Shown: in pieces, positions 1 through 5,546 of the stretch
Layout of the letters: every line of letters starts with the position of its first letter
Position numbering within the stretch: the stretch's first letter is position 1
NCBI GenBank assembly: GCA_036272935.1
Contig: DATAXP010000162.1
Span: 1 to 9,095 of the forward strand
Direction: 5' to 3'
DNA length: 9,095 nt
Origin: DATAXP01 sp036272935
GTDB lineage: Bacteria > Planctomycetota > Planctomycetia > Pirellulales > PNKZ01
The notes under the pieces: generated by a model
What the model was told of the DNA's origin: nothing
Database searches by the model: none
What the model saw: the letters and a program-made list of their open reading frames with translations, nothing else
Made by a program: the position numbers and the translations under genes

Positions 1-2
1 TC

Positions 3-50
3 CAGCGCATTACTCGCAACCTGCTCGAGCGAGCGATTGGCGGCAAGTGA
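3..50 (+). CDS. Possible C-terminal tail of an upstream gene (partial)
   Basis: One plus-strand frame is open from the window edge to a TGA at 48-50 and reads QRITRNLLERAIGGK. The charged, helix-like composition is plausible for the end of a real protein. A second frame is also open to a TAG at 52-54, and the third stays open further, so the choice of frame is weak. No family can be assigned from 15 residues. The rest of the gene would lie left of the window. Between this stop and the antitoxin start at 189 I see no further gene, and no promoter I would defend. Confidence 0.3.
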   Translation, partial: QRITRNLLERAIGGK

Positions 51-188
51 TTAGCCATGCGTCTCCACCAGCCGTCTGGGTTGGCCCTGCTCTGGGACGA
101 CAGCGATGGTCGGAGTAGGATGTTGTAGAGGATGGTTTAGCCCGGACTTGAGCCGTTTGCTCGAACGAAACGTTTAATCGAGGATCGG

Positions 189-419
189 ATGACGACGATT
201 TCCATTCAAGAAGCCCAAGCCAAGCTGCCGGAGTTGATCCACCGGATGTTGCCGGGCGATGAATTGTTGATTACGGAGAACAATCAGCCCATTGCTCGCC
301 TGGTTCCGGCCACGGCAGTTCGGCCACAGCGGAAGCTCGGAACCATGCGCGGCACCGTGCTGTTCACAGCTCCGGACTTTGATGCGCCGTTGGAGGACTT
401 CAAGGAATACATGCAGTGA
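189..419 (+). CDS. Phd/YefM-family antitoxin (type II toxin-antitoxin)
   Basis: This 76-residue protein is the expected length for a Phd/YefM antitoxin. Its N-terminal half (ISIQEAQAKLPELIHRM, then LITENNQPIARLVP) is the fold that dimerises and binds the operator DNA in this family. The C-terminal half (KLGTMRGTVLFTAPDFDAPL, then EDFKEYMQ) matches the extended segment that wraps and blocks PIN-domain (VapC-like) toxins. The ATG at 189 has a GAGG Shine-Dalgarno at 180-183. The stop codon overlaps the GTG of the next reading frame in the tetranucleotide GTGA (416-419), the usual coupled arrangement of antitoxin and toxin. The partner is broken (416-529), so this appears to be an orphan antitoxin that could still bind its own promoter or counter a related toxin elsewhere. 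Family call is firm; current function is inference. Confidence 0.85.
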   Translation: MTTISIQEAQAKLPELIHRMLPGDELLITENNQPIARLVPATAVRPQRKLGTMRGTVLFTAPDFDAPLEDFKEYMQ

Positions 420-529
420 AGCTGCTGCTGGATTCCCACACGTTGCTTTGGGCGGTCGATGCCCCTGCGCGTCTTGGCAGGATATGGCGCTGTCGCGCGG
501 ATACGTTCGGCGGCGGCGCGCAGGAGTGA
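416..529 (+). pseudogene. Truncated PIN-domain (VapC-like) toxin remnant
   Basis: Starting at the GTG overlapping the antitoxin stop, the frame reads V/M-KLLLDSHTLLWAVDAPARLG. This is the canonical start of antitoxin-linked PIN-domain ribonucleases, including the first metal-binding Asp (residue 6 in LLLDSH). After about residue 22 the sequence turns into IWRCRADTFGGGAQE and ends at a TGA at 527-529, giving 37 codons where such toxins normally have about 120-135. The other conserved acidic residues of the PIN active site are absent, and neither other plus-strand frame resumes a PIN-like sequence before the NACHT gene begins at 657. The simplest reading is a toxin cut off at about position 480 by deletion or insertion, leaving no active RNase. 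Confidence 0.75.
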
Positions 530-656
530 GGGCCGGCACGCGCGCACTCCGTGGCGTCGCCGCGCACAGACCGGCCGCCTGATCTGCTGGCATCGACGCC
601 AGAAATGTTCGCGGTCTCATGGCACGCCGCATCCAACGGAGGCAACAGCACGCAGC
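530..656. other. Non-coding remnant between broken toxin and NACHT gene end
   Basis: No convincing gene is visible on either strand. The stretch contains a perfect 6-base inverted repeat, GGCCGG at 531-536 with CCGGCC at 571-576. It also contains a short hairpin with five paired bases at 587-602 (CTGGC, six-base loop, GCCAG). A further inverted repeat, GCAGCC at 652-657 and GGCTGC at 674-679, straddles the NACHT stop codon. None is followed by a T-run on the minus strand, so none is a standard intrinsic terminator for the NACHT gene. The stretch probably includes the junction where the toxin gene was cut. Confidence 0.4.
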
Positions 657-3170
657 CTACTCGTCGTCTAGCGGGCTGCCTTCGTCGGCTCGGTCCTCGC
701 TGCCAAACTGCGCGATCAGCTTCCGCACCACACCTGGCGTATTCCGCGCTTCGCGCAGTATCTCATCCAGGAGCCCGTCCCGTCCCTGCAGTGGAAACTT
801 GCGTTGAACGCGCGAAAGAAGTTTGTGCACATCTCCGGTTATACCGGCGTAAAACAACACGACGTTCCGCCACCACGTGTCATTGAAGTTGTCGACCAGC
901 ACATCGATGTGCTGCCCGTGCACTACGTATTCCGCGGCTAGGTACTCCTGGAACGACAAGTGCCCTAGCGAGTACTCATCCCCCTCCGGGACAATTACGC
1001 CGTCACACGCGCGCAGCTCCGCGAGGACGTCCGCAATTTCGAGCCCCTTGTATCTGTCGGCGCACGCACCGCTCCAAATCCGCGAGGCAGCCGCCACGCT
1101 AAAGCGGCGGCGGTGCTTTGAGTGGAGCACGTATGCCAACTGCCTCAGGAAGTGCTTCTTGTCCGGTTTCGACACACGCCGGACCCGCTTAACATTACGA
1201 AGGCGATCCCACCGTTCAAGCAGCAGTTCAAAGCGCCGCTCGTAGACTTCGGCGCGAGAATGCGGCAACGCAAAGTTGTTCTCGTGAAGCGACGCTACAA
1301 TCGTGGCGGTCATTGGGTTGGCACACACCGCCTTTATGTGCGAATTACGTTCAAGAAACTCTTTGATTTCGAGCCGTTTCTTGGTGCTGGCCTCAAACCA
1401 CCGGTCCATAAAGTCGAAGAGCTGCACCTCGGTGAACGGTAGTAGGCTCGTCTCAGTAAACAGGTCCGGAAAGTCGAGCGAACTAATGTCGCGCGACGTA
1501 ACTATCAGACGGGGCGATTTCGACGCGCACTCCTCCCGTAGCGACAGGAATGCGGCCCCAAATGCTGTTCCTTCGTTCAAGGTGCAGAGTTGGCCGTAAT
1601 CGCTCGTGCGAAGCGGTCTGGTAACCGATAGATAGCATCCCTTGCGCCGCGTATCGTCGCGACGCAGCACGACAGCCGACAACTCGTCCGGAACCCGGCA
1701 CTTGCTTCCGAAGCATCCGTCCACACGGATTTCTTTTGGTACGTGTAACAGGTTCGTGATTTGCCGCCCCAGCGTCGGTCCGAACGTCGCCGCCTCGTCC
1801 GCGCCGTCAAGTATAATCAGTCGGGTCGCGCGCATAGCATCCGCGAATGACGTGCTGTCGGTCACGGCGTCAATTGACCGAAGGAATCCATAAAGTGCCG
1901 TGAGGAGCGGCGTATCGGTTGTCTGAATTCGGCTGCACGGGAAATAAATGCAAGGTACGCCGTTTGCCAACGCGGAATCAGCTAGCCGTTGCGCAAAGCA
2001 GGTCTTGCCCGACCCAGCATCGGCAATAATCGCAATGTGGCTCGTCGCCGCGATCAGTTCGTCGGGCAACAGGTCCGGGATTACCAGCGGGCGTTGCGCG
2101 GCGCTCTCCTGCGTATGAGAGAAGAGGTCATCACCAAAAGCAATGGCGAGCGAGTTGATGAGGGCGGCGCTGATTCCAATCGTGTCAATCACCGAGCTAC
2201 GTGACCCTCGGTGAACTTGCGAATTGCGCGCGTATTGCTCGAGACGGGAAATGAATCCCGCGATATTTACTTTTCGCAGTGTGACATTCTCTAGAAGCGC
2301 CCGTCGTGAAGCGCGCTCGGACCTCGGCTGGCGCACGCGGGACGCCTTGCCAGCATCTGAGCCAAATCGCTGCGCGATTTGACCCAGTAATGGCGGGTGC
2401 GAGTGTACGTCAGGCACCTGGGAATACAGCGCCGCGAGCGCGTCGTAATCTTCCTGGGGCAGCGTGAGACCGGAAACGCGACGCGGTTGGATCTGTCCTC
2501 GCACCAGCGATCCGAACACGCCGCCGCATGGGGCGACACTCAGGTTTACATAGAACGAGTCAAGCGGACGCTCAGCGGACGATTCGAATGCGGACCACTC
2601 TCGATGGACGGCTACATAAGAGCGGATCGCATTAGCGAGGCCAGTGCCGGGGAACGCCAACGAGGAGTAGAGACGCGGAAGGTGGTCCCTCAGCAGGGCG
2701 GCCAGCTTCTCGGGGCCGATCACTTTGCATTGCCTCCGCACCTTGGCGAGCAGATTGGCCGCGTCGGCAAGTGGAGCGTCAGGAAGGTTATACGTAGTCA
2801 CGAACAGGACCTCGCGCGGCAGCTCCTTCATGTTTGTGGCTGGGTTCAATATTTCCGTTTCCGCACAATGGAGAAGCTGCTGTAGAGCAGTACCTGCCGA
2901 CGAGCGCGAGGAGAATGATCCGGAAAGGGGTTCGTTCTTTGCCTGGACGACCCCCAATAGCGAATCTTGGAACGCATCGGACCGAACATAGATTAGGTCC
3001 TTCCCGCGCTCGAACGGCCCATGCACGTGTTCGACATGGGTCGCGCCCATTGCCTTGAGCAGCGGTATTATAAAATCCCGGCGCAATTCCTCTTCCGACA
3101 GCTCTCGCAGCGCCGCAATCACGCGGTCTGACGATTCAGAAGCACGCTCCGCATGCACGTGTGTCACCAT
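657..3170 (-). CDS. Nuclease-NACHT STAND NTPase, probable anti-phage defence protein
   Basis: This 837-residue protein shows three parts. Residues ~29-165 look like a PD-(D/E)XK restriction-type nuclease: a helix RRDFIIPLLKAMG, then Asp58 in RGKDLIYV and Gln76-x-Lys78 in VVQAKNE. Residues ~375-600 form a NACHT NTPase: Walker A at 383-390 (ADAGSGKT), Walker B at 451-459 (LIILDGADE) and an arginine finger-like LIVTSR at 555-560. The winged-helix and helical part has NPM at 618-620, SRAEVYERRFELLLERW at 638-654 and HLSFQEYLAAEYV at 737-749, all typical of NACHT proteins. The C-terminus (~750-837) is short, with no evident TPR or WD repeats. Known relatives (Avs and bNACHT proteins) sense phage products, oligomerise and unleash the N-terminal effector; DNA cleavage here is inference. 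Start ATG at 3170 has AGGA three bases upstream. It stands alone, with no co-directional partner nearby. The first Walker A glycine is Ala383. About 95 residues separate Walker B from the VTSR motif, longer than usual. Confidence 0.85.
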   Translation of the reverse strand: MVTHVHAERASESSDRVIAALRELSEEELRRDFIIPLLKAMGATHVEHVHGPFERGKDLIYVRSDAFQDSLLGVVQAKNEPLSGSFSSRSSAGTALQQLLHCAETEILNPATNMKELPREVLFVTTYNLPDAPLADAANLLAKVRRQCKVIGPEKLAALLRDHLPRLYSSLAFPGTGLANAIRSYVAVHREWSAFESSAERPLDSFYVNLSVAPCGGVFGSLVRGQIQPRRVSGLTLPQEDYDALAALYSQVPDVHSHPPLLGQIAQRFGSDAGKASRVRQPRSERASRRALLENVTLRKVNIAGFISRLEQYARNSQVHRGSRSSVIDTIGISAALINSLAIAFGDDLFSHTQESAAQRPLVIPDLLPDELIAATSHIAIIADAGSGKTCFAQRLADSALANGVPCIYFPCSRIQTTDTPLLTALYGFLRSIDAVTDSTSFADAMRATRLIILDGADEAATFGPTLGRQITNLLHVPKEIRVDGCFGSKCRVPDELSAVVLRRDDTRRKGCYLSVTRPLRTSDYGQLCTLNEGTAFGAAFLSLREECASKSPRLIVTSRDISSLDFPDLFTETSLLPFTEVQLFDFMDRWFEASTKKRLEIKEFLERNSHIKAVCANPMTATIVASLHENNFALPHSRAEVYERRFELLLERWDRLRNVKRVRRVSKPDKKHFLRQLAYVLHSKHRRRFSVAAASRIWSGACADRYKGLEIADVLAELRACDGVIVPEGDEYSLGHLSFQEYLAAEYVVHGQHIDVLVDNFNDTWWRNVVLFYAGITGDVHKLLSRVQRKFPLQGRDGLLDEILREARNTPGVVRKLIAQFGSEDRADEGSPLDDE

Positions 3171-3205
3171 CAGTCCTTTAGGCTACTTCGAAACGCAGAA
3201 GGTGT

Positions 3206-3241
3206 TCACGCGGGCGCCGTCTCTGCCGGCGGCGCGCGTGA
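3206..3241. repeat. Bulged GC-rich hairpin upstream of the NACHT gene
   Basis: TCACGCG (3206-3212) followed by a two-base GG bulge and CGCCG (3215-3219) pairs with CGGCG plus CGCGTGA (3230-3241), giving twelve paired bases around a ten-base loop. It lies 35-70 bases upstream of the NACHT start codon, so it would sit in the leader or promoter of that gene. There is no T-run on either side, which argues against an intrinsic terminator. It could be a regulatory leader structure, or part of a mobile or repeat element that came with the NACHT gene. The rest of 3171-3390 holds no gene I recognise; the most AT-rich spot has a possible minus-strand -10 (GATAAT, complement of 3373-3378) without a good -35. 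Confidence 0.45.
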
Positions 3242-3389
3242 GGCGCAGTCGCCGTTATGTTCGTTGGTTCGCCCCCGCCGCGCACTGGCAGTTGCCGCCA
3301 TATTGCGCGATGTTGGCGGTGTGGTCCAGCGAGCGCCGCAGCTTTTTCGGCCGGCGGATGTGTCCGGCTAAAATTATCTCAGTGAACCG

Positions 3390-3557
3390 GCCGCAGCGCG
3401 ACGCGCCCGTATCGTATGTCGCAACGTGATTAGCCGTCTCAATAATGGCCCCTCCTCGGGTTGTCTCGCCCACGAGCACCTGCGAGCCCATCAGAGCGAG
3501 TCAGTCCGTTTCTCGATCGAGGTGTAGAAAGCGTCCAAGCCGGCCTGCACTGATCAA
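3390..3557 (-). pseudogene. Decayed 5' fragment of a second dinB gene
   Basis: Read on the minus strand from 3557, the sequence follows the first ~50 codons of the intact dinB (4230-5420). It opens TTG-ATC (intact ATG-ATC), has one extra base, then reads QAGLDAFYTSIEKRTDSL against HVDMDAFYASIEERDDPRL. One base is then missing (23 bases where the intact gene has 24), and the shifted frame continues GSQVLVGETTRG, then GAIIETAN, against GRPVIVGGTAEGRGVVAAAN. Positions 3512-3537 match 5376-5401 at 23 of 26 bases. The relic has two frameshifts and an in-frame TGA, and has lost the catalytic Asp of HVDMD (now Gly). After ~3390 similarity to dinB vanishes, so at least 85% of the gene is gone. The third-position differences and divergent residues suggest an old or foreign paralogue, not a fresh tandem duplicate. 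Confidence 0.75.
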
Positions 3558-3603
3558 CTCCGATTGGTGCGAGCAATGCCAACGTCGTGACTTTCGCGGG
3601 TGC

Positions 3604-4215
3604 TCATACGTTTCGAACGAATTCGGCGGTCAGTTCGATGCCGTCGGTCCAGTTTTCGGCTTCGGTTCGGCCGGAAGATTTTCGCGGCTTGAAACTGTGG
3701 TCGCCGTCAGGCAGCCACTTGATCTGGACGGCCGGGGGCAGGTTGTATGATATGACCTCGTCGCGGTTGCCCAGCGCGTCGCGCTCGCCTTGGATGATAA
3801 GGTTCGGCGTCTTCAGGTGGAGCAGATGCTCTACCCGTAGTTTTTCGGGCTGGCCGGCAGGATGGAATGGATAGCCGAGGCAGACCAGTCCGGCGACGCC
3901 CGCATCGTCGGCCACGAGACTGGCGATGCGACCACCGAGCGACTTGCCGCCGATGACCAGGCCCTTGGCGCCAAGCTGCTCGATCACCGCCAGCCAGGTC
4001 TCGCGCAGGATCGGTTCGCGATCCGGCGGGCGGCGTTTGCCCGATCGGCGGCGCTCGTCCATATAGGGAAACTCGAAGCGCACGACGCGCAGTCCCTTGG
4101 CTGCGAGCCCCGCCGCAAATCTGGCCATGAACGGCGTGTCCATGCCGGCGCCGGCACCGTGGGCCAGGGCGATCGTCCACCTGGCATCGGCAAGGCCGTC
4201 GATCAACAGCTCCAT
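3604..4215 (-). CDS. Alpha/beta hydrolase, KANL3/Tex30-type
   Basis: This 203-residue cytoplasmic-looking protein has no signal peptide or membrane segment. The oxyanion-loop motif LAHGAGAGMDTPFM lies at residues 17-30 and the nucleophile elbow GGKSLGG at 89-95 with Ser92. The acid is probably Asp146 (QGERDALG) and the His is His173 (DGDHSFKP). The order, spacing and length fit the small KANL3/Tex30-like (COG3571-type) alpha/beta hydrolases, which are widespread but have no settled substrate. The chosen ATG at 4215 is 14 bases past the dinB stop. A GTG at 4233 overlaps that stop in GTGA and would add six residues; a partial Shine-Dalgarno (AAGG) 11 bases before the ATG does not decide it. The close spacing makes co-transcription and perhaps translational coupling with dinB likely, though no functional link between them is evident. 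Confidence 0.8.
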   Translation of the reverse strand: MELLIDGLADARWTIALAHGAGAGMDTPFMARFAAGLAAKGLRVVRFEFPYMDERRRSGKRRPPDREPILRETWLAVIEQLGAKGLVIGGKSLGGRIASLVADDAGVAGLVCLGYPFHPAGQPEKLRVEHLLHLKTPNLIIQGERDALGNRDEVISYNLPPAVQIKWLPDGDHSFKPRKSSGRTEAENWTDGIELTAEFVRNV

Positions 4216-4229
4216 TTGTCGCTTCACCT

Positions 4230-5420
4230 TCACGCATCGGGCCGAGGTTGCGGCTTGTGCTGGGCTTGATGCGCTAAGCCGCTGCCCCGAGCCAGCGCCG
4301 ATCTGCCGAACCGCTCTTGGATGCGATCCGCCACGTTGTCGAGCTGGCGCAGCTTTTGGCGTTCGCCGTCGTCGAACAGCTGGCCCTGCGACGGGCTCGA
4401 GCCCAGGCTGCTGACGCCGAAGCCAAGCAGCCGAACCGGCAGATGTTCCGGCGGTAAACGCTTCGTCAACAATTCCACGCCGGCCTGCCATAGTTCGTGG
4501 CTGATGTCGGTTGGCTCGACCAAAGTGAGCGAGCGCGTGATGGTGCGAAAGTCGGCGAAGCGCACTTTTAACTCGGCCGTGCGGCCTTTCAGTTGATGCC
4601 GACGCAGCCGGCGCCCGACTTGTCCGACCAGCTCCAGCAGCCACGCCCGCAAGACTTCGATGTCGTCGATGTCGGCGGCGAACGTGGTTTCGTGAGAGAT
4701 CGACTTGGCTTCGCGGTCCGGCACCACGCGCCGGTCGTCGAGGCCTTGGGCCAGCCGCCAGTAATGCTCGCCGCTGGCACCAAACAGCTCGGTCAACGTG
4801 GCAGCTGGCAGCGAGCGCAGCCGGCCGATCGTGCGGATTCCGAGTTCGTCAAACACCTTGCTCGTGACCTTGCCGACGCCCCATAACCGGCCGATGGGCA
4901 GCGGATCGAGAAAGTCTTGTACACGATCCGGCTCGACCACGACAAAGCCGTCGGGCTTTTCCAGATCGCTGGCGATTTTGGCTAGGAACTTGTTCGGCGC
5001 CACGCCCACCGAGGCCACGAGCCGAAGTTCTTGTCGAATTTCCTGCTTGATGCGACGGCCGATCTCGACCGCCGAGCCGAACAGGCCCTGGCTGCCCGTC
5101 ACGTCGAGAAAAGCCTCGTCCAGCGATAGCGGTTCGACCAGCGGCGTGTAGCGGTCGAAGATCTGCCGAATCTGCCGTGAAACCTCCGCGTAGTAGTCCA
5201 TGCGCGGTGGCAGGACAATCGCATGTGGGCAAAGCCGCAAAGCGGTGGCTGCCGCCATCGCGCTGTGGACGCCGAACTTGCGGACCGCGTAGTTGGCGGC
5301 CGCGACCACGCCCCGGCCTTCGGCTGTGCCACCGACGATCACCGGCCGGCCCACCAGGCGCGGGTCGTCGCGCTCCTCGATCGAGGCGTAAAAGGCGTCC
5401 ATGTCGACGTGCAAGATCAT
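4230..5420 (-). CDS. dinB: DNA polymerase IV (Y-family translesion polymerase)
   Basis: This 396-residue protein is a full-length DinB-type polymerase, which copies across damaged or unusual template bases without proofreading. The palm has HVDMDAFYASIE (residues 4-15) with metal ligand Asp6 and steric-gate Tyr11. The second catalytic pair is Asp101-Glu102 in PLSLDEAFLDVTGS. The thumb carries the helix-hairpin-helix GRLWGVGKVTSKVF (177-190). The little-finger domain spans about 240-340. A QGQLF motif at 345-349 (QxxLF type) is the expected contact for the replication sliding clamp, followed by a charged tail. It begins MILHVDMDAF, the usual N-terminus of the family, so ATG at 5420 is secure. 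It is the first gene of a likely two-gene unit with the downstream hydrolase and is divergent from ggt. No LexA-type operator is evident in the 126-base upstream gap. A broken second copy lies at 3390-3557. Confidence 0.96.
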   Translation of the reverse strand: MILHVDMDAFYASIEERDDPRLVGRPVIVGGTAEGRGVVAAANYAVRKFGVHSAMAAATALRLCPHAIVLPPRMDYYAEVSRQIRQIFDRYTPLVEPLSLDEAFLDVTGSQGLFGSAVEIGRRIKQEIRQELRLVASVGVAPNKFLAKIASDLEKPDGFVVVEPDRVQDFLDPLPIGRLWGVGKVTSKVFDELGIRTIGRLRSLPAATLTELFGASGEHYWRLAQGLDDRRVVPDREAKSISHETTFAADIDDIEVLRAWLLELVGQVGRRLRRHQLKGRTAELKVRFADFRTITRSLTLVEPTDISHELWQAGVELLTKRLPPEHLPVRLLGFGVSSLGSSPSQGQLFDDGERQKLRQLDNVADRIQERFGRSALARGSGLAHQAQHKPQPRPDA

Positions 5421-5485
5421 CGCGGCTCTCCGAAGTCGCCGCCATGATACCAGGAAAGACCGATCACCAAGTCAGACGTCGGCCG

Positions 5486-5514
5486 TTTCACCGGCCATTG
5501 GCCCAGCTTATGAT
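5486..5514 (+). promoter_or_regulatory. Candidate sigma-70-like promoter for ggt
   Basis: The 126-base gap between the divergent dinB and ggt genes must hold both promoters. On the plus strand TATGAT at 5509-5514 matches five of six bases of the -10 consensus. It lies 23 bases before the Shine-Dalgarno GGAG at 5538-5541, giving a sensible short leader. The element 17 bases further upstream (TTTCAC, 5486-5491) is a poor -35, so the call rests mainly on the -10 and its position. GGCC occurs three times at 5481-5503 (5481-5484, 5493-5496 and 5500-5503), the last two as a short inverted repeat around ATT. No convincing promoter for dinB is visible on the other strand. Confidence 0.25.
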
Positions 5515-5546
5515 TTGTGCGGCTTAATATCTGGATTGGAGCAAGC

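Noticed and set aside
174..179. TTTAAT as a -10 box for the antitoxin, with TTGAGC 19 bases upstream.
   Set aside because: The spacing is too long, and the transcript would begin after or within the GAGG Shine-Dalgarno at 180-183.
629..635. ATCCAAC (complement GTTGGAT) matches the RYYYAAC/GTTRRRY core of integron attC sites, next to the NACHT gene end.
   Set aside because: No partner core at the expected 60-130 bases in either orientation and no folded arms between; a single 7-base degenerate match is expected by chance.
3255..3491. A 78-codon minus-strand reading frame starting MGSQVLVGE upstream of the NACHT gene.
   Set aside because: Its N-terminal part is the frameshifted dinB relic, it has no ribosome binding site, and the remainder resembles no family I know.
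4216..4644. Long N-terminal extension of the hydrolase frame overlapping dinB.
   Set aside because: The extra residues are low-complexity Ala/Arg/Gly-rich shadow sequence of dinB, and the hydrolase fold is complete from 4215.
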